Assembly (NCBI GenBank): GCA_937926545.1
Contig: CALAZW010000086.1
Location: 1-62,501, forward strand
Direction of reading: 5' to 3'
DNA: 62,501 bases
From: an uncultured Helcococcus sp.
GTDB lineage: Bacteria > Bacillota > Clostridia > Tissierellales > Peptoniphilaceae
Shown here in pieces: positions 27,670 to 35,693 of the stretch. Positions within the stretch are counted from its first letter, which is position 1. Each line of letters starts with the position of its first letter. The notes beneath the pieces were generated by a model. It had not been told where the DNA came from. It was given only the letters and a program-made list of their open reading frames with translations, and did not search any database. Position numbers and translations under genes: made by a program.

Positions 27670-29578
27670 ACTATTAAGTGAAGATACCATTCAAAAAATA
27701 GCAGCTGGTGAGGTTGTAGAAAGACCTGCCTCCATAGTAAAAGAGTTGGTGGAAAACTCTATTGATGCTGGAGCCAGTGAGATTATTGTTGAAATAAAAA
27801 ATGGTGGTAAGTCCTACATTAGAGTAACTGATGATGGACAAGGAATAGAAAGTGACCAGATAGAAAAGGCTTTTTTAAGACATAGTACATCTAAGATAGA
27901 TGATTTTGATGATCTTTATAAGATTGTATCCATGGGCTTTAGAGGAGAGGCCTTGGCAAGCATTATAGCTGTGTCCAAACTCAAGATAAAAACTAGGACA
28001 GACAAGGATAAGTCGGGAACCAGTCTGGACTATGAAGATAGTAAGGTGGTTAACAGGGGCAAGGTTGCAATGAATAGGGGAACTAGCATAGAGGTTAGGG
28101 ATCTTTTTTATAACCTACCTGTAAGAGAGAAGTTTCTTAAATCAGACCAGGCTGAGGCCAATAAAATATCCCAATTAATGTATAGCTTTGCCATAGGTAA
28201 TCCGGATACATCCCTTATCTATATAAGGGACAATAGGGAGGTTTTTAGGACCAATAAAAATAATAGCCTACTGGAAAACCTGAGCGTTTTATTCAATATG
28301 GACTATAGCAAAAATACTTTGGATTTAGACTGTCAGTCGGATAACTATAAGGTAAGGGGCTATATATCTAATAATAAATATTACAAGGGAAATAGATCCA
28401 TGCAGTATTTCTTTGTAAACGGCAGGTATATAGAGGAGGATGATCTGACCAAGACCATAGAGACCGCCTATTATTCCCTGATACCATCAGGTAGATTTCC
28501 AGCCTTTCAATTATTTATAGAGACCTCACCAGAAAATATTGATATTAATATTCATCCCAACAAGCAAAAGATAAAATTTACTTTTTCTGATGAATTAAAT
28601 GATCTCTTAAAAACAGCCATCTATGAAAGGCTTTTAGAGTCACAAAATATTATTAGTATAGATAAAAAAGAAGAGGTTAAAGAGGAGATACCCAAGCTTT
28701 TTGATTTACAATCGGAGGATTCCTATAAGAGAATCCTAGAGGCCTATGCTCCTGCTGAGGATAAGAGAAAATCCCTGGAAGGGCTAGAAAAAAAGCCTAG
28801 GGAAAAGTCCTTTATGAAGGAATTGGAAGACATTGATTTTAACCTGGTTGATTTGGAAGAAGAAGAAAAAACAGAAGCCATGGAAGATTTTAGTCCAGAA
28901 AATTCTTTTCTAGATAATAGCGTGGATTTGGACGAGGATTTTATAGACCTGGATGAGGCTGATGAATATGATCAACAAAGTTATGTAAGAGAAGAAGAGG
29001 ATATTTTAGGCAAACTAATCTATAAGTCCACCTTGTTTAAAAAGTATCTTTTATTTGAAATAGCAAAAGAGGACAAGCTTTTGATTGTAAATATTAATGC
29101 TGCCAGGGAAAGAATAATTTATGATCAAATGATGGAGCAATTGGAAACTGATAAGGTGGTCAGTCAAAGACTTTTAAGTCCCTTGGTAGTAGGGCTTTCC
29201 ATTCACGACTATGGTTTAGTTATTAACAACTTGGATAGTTTTAAGGCCATGGGTTTTTCCATAGACGATTTTGGAGATAGGACAGTGGCCATAAGGGAAC
29301 TTCCCTATAGCTTAGATGGGCTAGTGGATGAAAAGTCCTTTAGCTACATGCTAGATAAGCTTGAAGACGAGGGAGTTTCTCTAAAAGAGGGCCTGGTAAA
29401 AAGAGCTTCAGCCCTGTCTACTAAAAAAATGAAGGACATGGAGGAAGAAGAGGCCTTTAGTTTATATGTGGACTTGAAAAAATCATCTAATTATTTAACT
29501 TCTGCCCATGGTAAGAGAACTATGGTAGAGGTGGGAAAAGAAGAATTTGAAAAAATATTTTTAGGAATGGATATATGA
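27662..29578 (+). CDS. mutL: DNA mismatch repair protein MutL with degraded endonuclease motifs
   Basis: Links MutS to downstream repair. 638 aa from the TTG at 27662 (MIKLLSEDTIQ); GTG 27653 and TTG 27659 are alternatives. The N-terminal GHKL ATPase is intact (KELVENSIDAGA, TDDGQGI, STSKI, GFRGEAL). A long acidic linker covers about residues 335-450. In the C-terminal domain the expected DQHA(X)2E reads NINAARE (residues 477-483), the ACK/ACR motif reads ASA (582-584) and the CPHGRP motif reads SAHGKR (614-619). So the nicking site seems lost, which is unusual for a Gram-positive MutL. Overlaps mutS by 8 nt and miaA by 4 nt. Confidence 0.95.
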   Translation: MIKLLSEDTIQKIAAGEVVERPASIVKELVENSIDAGASEIIVEIKNGGKSYIRVTDDGQGIESDQIEKAFLRHSTSKIDDFDDLYKIVSMGFRGEALASIIAVSKLKIKTRTDKDKSGTSLDYEDSKVVNRGKVAMNRGTSIEVRDLFYNLPVREKFLKSDQAEANKISQLMYSFAIGNPDTSLIYIRDNREVFRTNKNNSLLENLSVLFNMDYSKNTLDLDCQSDNYKVRGYISNNKYYKGNRSMQYFFVNGRYIEEDDLTKTIETAYYSLIPSGRFPAFQLFIETSPENIDINIHPNKQKIKFTFSDELNDLLKTAIYERLLESQNIISIDKKEEVKEEIPKLFDLQSEDSYKRILEAYAPAEDKRKSLEGLEKKPREKSFMKELEDIDFNLVDLEEEEKTEAMEDFSPENSFLDNSVDLDEDFIDLDEADEYDQQSYVREEEDILGKLIYKSTLFKKYLLFEIAKEDKLLIVNINAARERIIYDQMMEQLETDKVVSQRLLSPLVVGLSIHDYGLVINNLDSFKAMGFSIDDFGDRTVAIRELPYSLDGLVDEKSFSYMLDKLEDEGVSLKEGLVKRASALSTKKMKDMEEEEAFSLYVDLKKSSNYLTSAHGKRTMVEVGKEEFEKIFLGMDI

Positions 29579-30504
29579 AAAGAGTAATTATTATTTCAGG
29601 GCCTACTGGAGTGGGCAAGACATCCTTTAGTTTGGCCTTGGCTGAAAAACTAAAGGGAGAGATTGTATCTGCGGATTCTATGCAGATTTATAGGGACATG
29701 GATGTAGGAACGGACAAGGTATCCAGATCAGACCAAGAAAAAATTAATCACCATCTCTTGGATATAGTAGATCCCAATGAAGAATATTCTGTACAGGACT
29801 ATCAAAAGGATGCCTATAAGAAAATCGATGAGATTTTAGAAAAGGGTAAAACTCCACTTGTAGTTGGTGGAACAGGTCTTTATATAGACTCTCTAGTTTA
29901 TGACTTTAAGTTTGCATCCAGTAAACCAGACTATGCACTTAGAGCTAGCTTGGAAAAGGATTATGAGGAAAAGGGCCCGGAGTATCTGTTAGATAAATTA
30001 GAAGAGATTGATCCAGTCACTAGAAAGACTTTAACTGGTAAGGATAAGAAAAAAATTATTAGGGCCATAGAAGTCTATGAGACCAGCGGAAAAAGACTAA
30101 GTGAGACCAAGCAAGAAAATAAGTTAAGTGAAAAATATGACTTTTATTTATATGTGTTTAATAATGATAGAGAGATTCTCTATAGTAATATTAATAAAAG
30201 GGTAGATGAGATGGGTAAAGAAGGCCTGGTGGAAGAGGTAATAAAGGTCATAGATAAGTATGGCTTGGACGAAAATAGTCAATCTATGAAGGCTATAGGC
30301 TATAGAGAGGTGCTTCCTTACCTGGAAGGTAAGATAGACTTGGAAACAATGAAGGAAGAAATAAAAAAAGATAGTAGAAGGTATGCAAAAAGGCAATTGA
30401 CCTGGTTTAGAAGAAATCCATATGTTAGATGGATAGACAAGAGTATATATGACAGCGATGAAAAGATTATGACCTATATACTAAATGATTTGGAAGGTGA
30501 TTAA
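29575..30504 (+). CDS. miaA: tRNA dimethylallyltransferase MiaA
   Basis: Adds the dimethylallyl group to A37 of tRNAs reading UNN codons, the step before MiaB. 309 aa. P-loop GPTGVGKTS, then SADSMQIYRDMDVGTDK and GGTGLYIDSL; the C-terminal RQLTWFRRNP motif is present. The ATG overlaps the mutL stop (ATGA). hfq, often next to miaA, is missing; the next gene starts on the following base. Confidence 0.97.
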   Translation: MKRVIIISGPTGVGKTSFSLALAEKLKGEIVSADSMQIYRDMDVGTDKVSRSDQEKINHHLLDIVDPNEEYSVQDYQKDAYKKIDEILEKGKTPLVVGGTGLYIDSLVYDFKFASSKPDYALRASLEKDYEEKGPEYLLDKLEEIDPVTRKTLTGKDKKKIIRAIEVYETSGKRLSETKQENKLSEKYDFYLYVFNNDREILYSNINKRVDEMGKEGLVEEVIKVIDKYGLDENSQSMKAIGYREVLPYLEGKIDLETMKEEIKKDSRRYAKRQLTWFRRNPYVRWIDKSIYDSDEKIMTYILNDLEGD

Positions 30505-31779
30505 ATGAATTTTGATTTTTTTAATGAGAACTATGGAATAGATAAAGAAGTATTTGAAATGGTAAGTGAACATGACAAGGAGCTTAGGGAAAAGTTTTAT
30601 CAATTGGAAGATATAAGGGAATATAACCAATTAAAGGTTATAAATGCTTTTAGAGAAAATAGACTATCCCAGGTCGATTTTACATATACTACAGGCTATG
30701 GTTATGGGGATGTTGGTAGGGATAAAACAGAAAAAATATTCTCAACCATATTTAAAACAGAGGACGCCCTAGTTAGGCCAACAATTTCCTCAGGAACCCA
30801 TGCCTTGGCTATTACCTTGTACGGTCTTTTATATCATGGGGATAAGATGGTATCTTTAACAGACCATCCCTATGATACCTTACAAGAGGTTATAGGTCTT
30901 ACTGGAGACGATTTGGGAACCCTAATGGAGAGGGGAGTAGCCTATGACCACCTGCCTTTAATCGATAACAAAATAGACTTGGATGGTATAGAAGCTAAGC
31001 TTGATGACAAGGTAAAGCTTGTTTTAATACAAAGATCAACAGGATATGGACTTAGAAGGGCCCTTACTATTGGAGAAATAAAAGAAGCCATAGACAAGGT
31101 TAAATCAATTAATAAGGACATAATTGTCATGGTAGACAATTGCTATGGTGAGTTTACAGATAAATTAGAACCTAGTGAAGTGGGCGCTGATGTGGTAGTT
31201 GGTTCCTTAATAAAAAACCCAGGTGGTGGAATAGCCATATCAGGAGGTTATATTGTAGGCAGTAAGGAAATTGTACAAAGGGTATCCAATCAGTTGTATG
31301 CACCAGGTATAGGTAAGGAAACAGGACTTACCTTTGACACGACAAGACTTACTCTACAAGGCCTATACTTTGCTCCGCATGTAACAATAGAGGCTCTTAA
31401 ATCAGCCCTTCTTTTTGCCAAGGTATATTCAAATCTAGGCTATGAGATTATTCCTACGTTTGATGATCCTAGAAGTGATATTATTCAGGCAATAATATTT
31501 AAGGATCCAGACAAGGTTATTAATTTCGTACAAGGTATCCAGGAAGCATCCACAGTAGGAGCTTATGTTGTTCCTTATCCATGGGAGATGCCAGGCTATA
31601 CAGATCAAGTAATAATGGCTTCAGGAGGATTTGTAGATGGTTCATCTATTGAAATATCTGCTGATGGTCCTTTAAGAGAGCCTTATGTGGCCTATTACCA
31701 AGGTGGTATAGTTTATGAACAAGCTAAACTTGCCTGTATGATAACTATTAAAAACTTAAGAGATAAAAATTTATTATAG
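30505..31779 (+). CDS. Methionine gamma-lyase family PLP enzyme (aluminium-resistance protein family)
   Basis: 424 aa PLP-dependent enzyme of the COG4100/YnbB family, which lies after miaA in many Firmicutes. PLP contacts: SSGTHALA near residue 97, and the Schiff-base Lys in GSLIKNPGGG near residue 238. Family members are annotated as cystathionine/methionine lyase-like or aluminium-resistance proteins; the real substrate is unresolved. A hairpin terminator follows. Confidence 0.9.
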   Translation: MNFDFFNENYGIDKEVFEMVSEHDKELREKFYQLEDIREYNQLKVINAFRENRLSQVDFTYTTGYGYGDVGRDKTEKIFSTIFKTEDALVRPTISSGTHALAITLYGLLYHGDKMVSLTDHPYDTLQEVIGLTGDDLGTLMERGVAYDHLPLIDNKIDLDGIEAKLDDKVKLVLIQRSTGYGLRRALTIGEIKEAIDKVKSINKDIIVMVDNCYGEFTDKLEPSEVGADVVVGSLIKNPGGGIAISGGYIVGSKEIVQRVSNQLYAPGIGKETGLTFDTTRLTLQGLYFAPHVTIEALKSALLFAKVYSNLGYEIIPTFDDPRSDIIQAIIFKDPDKVINFVQGIQEASTVGAYVVPYPWEMPGYTDQVIMASGGFVDGSSIEISADGPLREPYVAYYQGGIVYEQAKLACMITIKNLRDKNLL

Positions 31780-31787
31780 ACATAAAG

Positions 31788-31815
31788 AATCCCAGTCATT
31801 GACTGGGATTTTGTT
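31788..31815. terminator. Bidirectional terminator between converging genes
   Basis: Perfect 10-bp stem AATCCCAGTC / GACTGGGATT with an ATT loop, T-rich on the + side and CTTTATG on the - side. It serves the gene ending at 31779 and overlaps the stop of the - strand kinase gene. Confidence 0.88.
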
Positions 31816-32749
31816 AAAAATATAAAAAGTTTAGAGCCTTGGGAACGACTTCAAATTCAATTTCATCAAATTCCTGGACTTCTCCATCTATATTTCCCAA
31901 TAGGGGAGTCTTGTCCAAGCTTTTAAATCTACCCTTGGTAACCTTGTTATTAAGGGATATGTTCTCCAACTCTGTGTGTTTTCCACTCTTATAGGTTTTT
32001 ATAAGGGGAACTAATTTTCTCATGGGAACGTATTTTAGCCTATTAAGGTTTAAGATTCCATCATTTACTTGGGCTTCAGGGGAAGGTTGAAAACCATCTC
32101 CATAAAATTTACCATTGCAAATAGCAGTTATGATAAATTCTCCCTTGCCTTTTTCCAATTTTCCATTTTCATCAACTAATTCAAATTCAATTTCCTTGGG
32201 ACGAACCTTATTTATAGTTTTCATTACCGCTAGGCCATAGGCACTTTTTCCAAAGCTGGGATGTTTATGTAAGATATCTCCAGCCTTACTTAAAACTATG
32301 GTGTCATAACCAAAGGAAGTGATATTTATACAGTACTTATTTTGATTAATTCTTATTAAATCTATCTTACCTGGTTTTGGATTTTTACTTTTATTAATTA
32401 TATTTAATGCATTGTTGTTTTTACCGTAAAGAGTCTTGGCCAAATCATTAGCTGTACCATTTGGAATTAGTCCCAAATAGACTTGGCTTCCATATAGCTC
32501 ATTGGCAACTTCGTTAAATGTTCCATCACCACCGACTACTAGTATGGCTGAATTAGGGTATTTAAGCTTGAAATTCTTAACTATTTTTACTATGGGAAAC
32601 TCATCTGAGGATATAACTATTAAGAATTTATTTCTTTCAAGCTCCTTTTTATAAACTTTATTAAATTCTTCTAATAATTTATCATACTTACCTTTACCAG
32701 CATTTTTACTAATTAATATTAGTACTTTGTCCAGTTTTTCATAAAACAT
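31814..32749 (-). CDS. Diacylglycerol/lipid kinase family protein
   Basis: 311 aa lipid kinase with the DAGK catalytic fold. The nucleotide-binding GGDGTFNEVANEL and the IPNGTANDLAKTLYG motifs are clear. It likely phosphorylates diacylglycerol or a related lipid at the membrane (B. subtilis DgkB/YerQ type); substrate is inferred. The ATG at 32749 has AGGAGT 7 bases upstream; an ATG two codons earlier is too close to it. It is divergent from the ArsR gene and its promoter overlaps that gene's leader. Confidence 0.88.
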   Translation of the reverse strand: MFYEKLDKVLILISKNAGKGKYDKLLEEFNKVYKKELERNKFLIVISSDEFPIVKIVKNFKLKYPNSAILVVGGDGTFNEVANELYGSQVYLGLIPNGTANDLAKTLYGKNNNALNIINKSKNPKPGKIDLIRINQNKYCINITSFGYDTIVLSKAGDILHKHPSFGKSAYGLAVMKTINKVRPKEIEFELVDENGKLEKGKGEFIITAICNGKFYGDGFQPSPEAQVNDGILNLNRLKYVPMRKLVPLIKTYKSGKHTELENISLNNKVTKGRFKSLDKTPLLGNIDGEVQEFDEIEFEVVPKALNFLYF

Positions 32750-32770
32750 GTACATACTCCTGTTAATGTA

Positions 32771-32799
32771 TTGACTATTTATCTAATATGTCTTATTCT
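32771..32799 (+). promoter_or_regulatory. Promoter of the ArsR-family gene
   Basis: -35 TTGACT at 32771-32776, a 17-bp spacer, and -10 TATTCT at 32794-32799. Confidence 0.75.
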
Positions 32800-32828
32800 A
32801 TTATATAGTAAATGTGTATGGAGGTAAA
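32800..32828 (-). promoter_or_regulatory. Promoter of the lipid kinase gene, facing the ArsR promoter
   Basis: On the - strand: -35 TTTACC (32823-32828), a 17-bp spacer, and -10 TATAAT (32800-32805). Its -10 abuts the -10 of the + strand promoter and its -35 overlaps the ArsR gene RBS, so the two cannot be used freely at once. Confidence 0.7.
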
Positions 32829-32835
32829 CAAAGAT

Positions 32836-33126
32836 ATGGAGTTTGTTAGGGAAGATTATTTAAATAAATACTCTGAAATCTTTAAAGCCTTATCTCATCC
32901 TACAAGACTATGCATTGTTTCGGGGTTAATAGATAGTGATGAAGGAAGAAATGTATCAACTATGCAAAAGTGCATGTCTATATCTCAATCTAGCGTCTCA
33001 CAACATTTAAGAATATTAAAACAGGCAGATATCTTAGATTCTGAAAGAAGGGGTACAGAGATAATATACTTCATTAAAAGTGAAGAGGTTAAAGAGATTA
33101 TAGAGTTAATAAAAAAATTGAATTAA
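32836..33126 (+). CDS. ArsR-family transcriptional regulator
   Basis: 96 aa winged-helix repressor. ALSHPTRLCIVSGL opens the domain and SQSSVSQHLRILKQADIL is the recognition helix. It has two cysteines, Cys26 and Cys46, but not the ELCVCDL-type metal site of ArsR/SmtB, so the signal could be a thiol-reactive compound or something non-metal; unknown. The ATG at 32836 is used with GGAGG 11 bases upstream; ATGs at 32812 and 32818 are possible. Confidence 0.88.
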   Translation: MEFVREDYLNKYSEIFKALSHPTRLCIVSGLIDSDEGRNVSTMQKCMSISQSSVSQHLRILKQADILDSERRGTEIIYFIKSEEVKEIIELIKKLN

Positions 33127-33138
33127 TCTGTACATAAC

Positions 33139-33164
33139 AAAAGGAGACTAATCTCCTTTTTTTT
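33139..33164 (+). terminator. Terminator after the ArsR gene
   Basis: AAAAGGAGA / TCTCCTTTT stem (9 bp) with a CTAA loop and an eight-T run. The run of A on the other side lets it also serve the converging - strand gene. Confidence 0.88.
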
Positions 33165-33167
33165 GTA

Positions 33168-33482
33168 CTAATTATTAGGGATGAACAAAACTTGGCCTGG
33201 GTATATATTTGAGCTTCTAAGGCCATTTGCTTTTTTTATACCATATACTACCTTTCTAAGGTCTTCTTCCTTCCTGGATGACTTTTGGGCTATATGCCAT
33301 AGGGTATCTCCAGAGTAAACTATTATGTAGTCCTCATTTTTGATTTCCATGCTTTTTACCTTGTTTTTTGTCATTAGGGCCATAATTCCATAAATAAATA
33401 TTGTTAATAGTAAAATACTCACTATAATAAATCTGTTAAATTTCCTTTTATCGACGATTTTAAATTTTCTTTTGGTTTTCAT
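33168..33482 (-). CDS. LysM-domain protein, YneA-like SOS division inhibitor
   Basis: 104 aa: basic N-terminus, one membrane segment (about residues 14-36), then a LysM peptidoglycan-binding domain (YIVYSGDTLWHIAQKS, and NIYPGQVLFIP at the end). This is the layout of B. subtilis YneA, which blocks division during DNA damage and is divergent from lexA there too. The ATG at 33482 has RBS GAGGAGG. Two LexA boxes lie in its promoter and leader, so it should be induced by DNA damage. Confidence 0.88.
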   Translation of the reverse strand: MKTKRKFKIVDKRKFNRFIIVSILLLTIFIYGIMALMTKNKVKSMEIKNEDYIIVYSGDTLWHIAQKSSRKEEDLRKVVYGIKKANGLRSSNIYPGQVLFIPNN

Positions 33483-33492
33483 ATTTCCTCCT

Positions 33493-33506
33493 CGAACAAA
33501 TGTTTG
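33493..33506. promoter_or_regulatory. LexA (SOS) box 1
   Basis: CGAACAAATGTTTG, close to the Firmicutes consensus CGAACATATGTTCG. It covers the predicted transcription start of the yneA-like gene and abuts its RBS. Confidence 0.85.
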
Positions 33507-33513
33507 TAAAATA

Positions 33514-33542
33514 ATATTATCAGAACATATGTTCTTCGTCAA
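33514..33542 (-). promoter_or_regulatory. Promoter of the yneA-like gene
   Basis: On the - strand: -35 TTGACG (33537-33542), 17-bp spacer, -10 TAATAT (33514-33519). LexA box 2 lies in the spacer, so LexA would directly block polymerase. Confidence 0.85.
33522..33535. promoter_or_regulatory. LexA (SOS) box 2
   Basis: AGAACATATGTTCT, a perfect 14-bp palindrome with the GAAC-N4-GTTC core, between the -35 and -10 of the yneA-like gene. Confidence 0.92.
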
Positions 33543-33550
33543 GGGAAATA

Positions 33551-33564
33551 AGAACATATGTTTT
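33551..33564. promoter_or_regulatory. LexA (SOS) box 3
   Basis: AGAACATATGTTTT, one half-site weaker, placed over the -35 region of the lexA promoter; autoregulation of lexA. Confidence 0.87.
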
Positions 33565-33580
33565 TATTTTATGAAAATTA

Positions 33581-33589
33581 TGTTATAAT
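33581..33589 (+). promoter_or_regulatory. Extended -10 promoter of lexA
   Basis: TGTTATAAT with the -10 TATAAT at 33584-33589; no good -35 at 17 bp, where the LexA box lies instead. RBS TGGAGGA follows. Confidence 0.75.
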
Positions 33590-33610
33590 TATTTTGGAGG
33601 ATAATATAAT

Positions 33611-34219
33611 ATGATTAATAAGAGACAGGAAAAAGTTTTTGAATATATAAAGCAATACATAGAAATAAATTCTTTCCCACCATCTGTAAGAGATATATGT
33701 AAGGGAGTTAATATAAAATCAACATCTACTGCCTATGGCGATTTAAAGAAACTAGAGGGTGAAGGTTATATAAGAACTAATAGCTCTAAGAGTAGATCCA
33801 TAGAAATTGTAAAGGACCAAGGCCTGGAAAACATGATGGAAGACTCCATAAATGTACCTGTTTTAGGTAAGGTGGCAGCAGGGGAGCCAATATTGGCCAT
33901 GGAAAATGTGGACTATTTCTTTCCAGTGCCCAGCCACTATTCAAACAAGGGGGATCTATTTATTCTTACCATAGCTGGTGAATCAATGATTGAGGCTGGT
34001 ATTTTAGATGGAGACAAGGTTTTGGTTAGAAAGCAACATGATGCTCAAAATGGTGATATAGTGGTTGCCCTAATAGAAGATTCGGCAACTGTTAAAAGAT
34101 TTTTTAAAGAAAAGAATAAAATATATTTAAAGCCAGAAAACTCCAACATGGATATTATAGTACCTGATAATTTGCTTATCCTAGGAAAGGTGATAGCGCT
34201 TTTTAGAGATGATATATAG
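33611..34219 (+). CDS. lexA: LexA repressor
   Basis: SOS repressor that self-cleaves on RecA filaments. 202 aa. N-terminal winged helix (PPSVRDICKGVNIKSTSTAY), cleavage site Ala90-Gly91 in VAAGEP, catalytic Ser125 in AGESMIEAG and Lys162 in ATVKRF. It is divergent from the yneA-like gene with three LexA boxes between. The boxes prove only the local regulon; recA and recN in this window have no matching site. Confidence 0.97.
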   Translation: MINKRQEKVFEYIKQYIEINSFPPSVRDICKGVNIKSTSTAYGDLKKLEGEGYIRTNSSKSRSIEIVKDQGLENMMEDSINVPVLGKVAAGEPILAMENVDYFFPVPSHYSNKGDLFILTIAGESMIEAGILDGDKVLVRKQHDAQNGDIVVALIEDSATVKRFFKEKNKIYLKPENSNMDIIVPDNLLILGKVIALFRDDI

Positions 34220-34253
34220 AGCGTTTTAACAAATGTTAAGAAAGGAGGATAAT

Positions 34254-34529
34254 GTGAAAAAAAGATTATTATTAATTTTTACTATCATAACTAGTGTGAT
34301 TTTATTAGCAGCCTGTAGTCAAATTGAAAATAAAATTTCAAAAGACGAAGCGGGAAGATTGGTTATTGAAGAGCGTAGTGGAAAGATTGGAAAGGTAGAA
34401 ATAACTTCTATAGAAATAAAAAACAATAAATATATCATTGAATGGAAAAATGAAGAAAACTTGGAAAAAGGCATAGATGAAGTTGATAAAAATGGAAATG
34501 TGAAGATGATAGATGCTCAAATAGAGTAA
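34254..34529 (+). CDS. Small lipoprotein with PepSY-like domain
   Basis: 91 aa from a GTG at 34254 with AAAGGAGG upstream. It has a type II signal peptide: basic start, hydrophobic core, lipobox LLAACS. The mature part is 70 residues (KISKDEAGRLVIEE, YIIEWKNEENLEKGIDEV, DKNGNVKMIDA), like a single PepSY-type repeat, a fold in lipoproteins that inhibit proteases or bind partners. Function unknown. It lies 34 bases after lexA and may share its transcript. Confidence 0.8.
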   Translation: MKKRLLLIFTIITSVILLAACSQIENKISKDEAGRLVIEERSGKIGKVEITSIEIKNNKYIIEWKNEENLEKGIDEVDKNGNVKMIDAQIE

Positions 34530-34547
34530 TATATCTTATATTATATG

Positions 34548-34586
34548 AAAGGATAGAGTTTATAGATAACTCTATCCTTTTTATTT
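34548..34586. terminator. Bidirectional terminator between converging genes
   Basis: Perfect 13-bp stem AAAGGATAGAGTT / AACTCTATCCTTT with a seven-base loop; T-rich on the + side, and AAA giving TTT on the - side. Confidence 0.9.
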
Positions 34587-34604
34587 GTTTTATGGCTACC
34601 AATC

Positions 34605-35585
34605 CTATTCTTTTTTATCTATATCGATATTTATATTGGATAGAGGATTGGATGAAATAGCCTTTTTCATCTCTTGGTCATCCACATGGGTATAAATCTG
34701 AGTTGTGGCTACTGAGGTATGGCCTAGTATTTTTTGTAAGGTCCTAATATCGACACCTTCCTTATACATCAAAGTGGCAGCTGTGTGTCTTAATTTATGG
34801 GTGGAGTAGAGCTTGGGATCAAAACCAGCCTGGGTTATGTATTTTTCTATCATATGCTGTATGGCTCTATTGCTCATCCTATTATGTCTGGAACTTAAGA
34901 ATAGGGCATCTTCCTTATCAACCTTGGGTCTTATTTTTATATAGTCCCTAATTGCATACTCACAGGCATCAGTCATATAGACTATTCTTTCTTTATTTCC
35001 CTTACCAATAACATTAAATTGGCCATTTTTAATAGAATCTAAATTCATAGATGATAATTCTGATAAACGCAAACCAGTGGTTAAAAAGGTTAGAACTATG
35101 GCGAAATCTCTTTTTCTAAAGAATTCATTTTTATTTTCACTTATGGTTTGTAAGAGTTTTGTAGATTCAGCCAAGGTTAAATAAACAGGGTTTCTCTTTT
35201 TTATTTTAGGACTTTCTAGGTTTATAGTCGGATCATTATCTATTAGATTAACAGTTCCATTTAGGTACTTGTAGAAGGTCTTTAAGCTGGAGATCTTTCT
35301 GGCCCTTGTAGTAGAGCTATTTAATAGGTCATTATCTCTGTAAGAAATATAGCTGTGTATATCTATAAGGCCTATTTTATCCAGGGTCTTAACCTTCATT
35401 TTTCTAATATCAATTTCTTCTATATCATCTTCTGAATAGTCAAAAGGATGAAGTCTATAGGTGATATATTTTAAATAGAGTCTTAAATCATAATAATACT
35501 CTCTTACAGTATTATCAGACAAGCCCTTGATTGTTTTTAAATATTTTAAAAAGTCTTGTAAAAAAATTGGTATATCTTTGTACAT
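34605..35585 (-). CDS. Tyrosine recombinase, XerC/XerD type
   Basis: 326 aa. N-terminal SAM-like core-binding domain (FLKYLKTIKGLSDNTVREY) and C-terminal catalytic domain with Arg in TGLRLSEL, Lys in IGKGNKER, HKLRHTAAT, LGHTSVATTQ and the nucleophile Tyr in QIYTHVDDQ, so all catalytic residues are present. The length and lack of mobile-element neighbours favour chromosome-dimer resolution over integration. The ATG at 35585 has RBS AAAGGAGG. Whether it is XerC, XerD or a single-enzyme system cannot be told from this window. Confidence 0.9.
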   Translation of the reverse strand: MYKDIPIFLQDFLKYLKTIKGLSDNTVREYYYDLRLYLKYITYRLHPFDYSEDDIEEIDIRKMKVKTLDKIGLIDIHSYISYRDNDLLNSSTTRARKISSLKTFYKYLNGTVNLIDNDPTINLESPKIKKRNPVYLTLAESTKLLQTISENKNEFFRKRDFAIVLTFLTTGLRLSELSSMNLDSIKNGQFNVIGKGNKERIVYMTDACEYAIRDYIKIRPKVDKEDALFLSSRHNRMSNRAIQHMIEKYITQAGFDPKLYSTHKLRHTAATLMYKEGVDIRTLQKILGHTSVATTQIYTHVDDQEMKKAISSNPLSNINIDIDKKE

Positions 35586-35650
35586 AATTACCTCCTTTAT
35601 TAATTTTATCAAATAAAAATGATAATTTATAGTATAGTTTGTCTTTTAAA

Positions 35651-35659
35651 TGTTATAAT
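35651..35659 (+). promoter_or_regulatory. Extended -10 promoter
   Basis: TGTTATAAT with -10 TATAAT at 35654-35659; no recognisable -35. RBS AAGGTGG follows before the ATG at 35694. Confidence 0.65.
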
Positions 35660-35693
35660 GTTTTTTAAGCTTAAAAATAAAAAAGGTGGAAAA

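Noticed and set aside
34226..34239. TTAACAAATGTTAA, similar to LexA box 1
   Set aside because: It lacks the GAAC/GTTC half-sites and lies between lexA and the small lipoprotein gene with no visible promoter; at best a very weak fourth box.
34605..35585. Integrase of a mobile element
   Set aside because: No attachment-site repeats, cargo or excisionase nearby; length and neighbours fit a housekeeping Xer protein.
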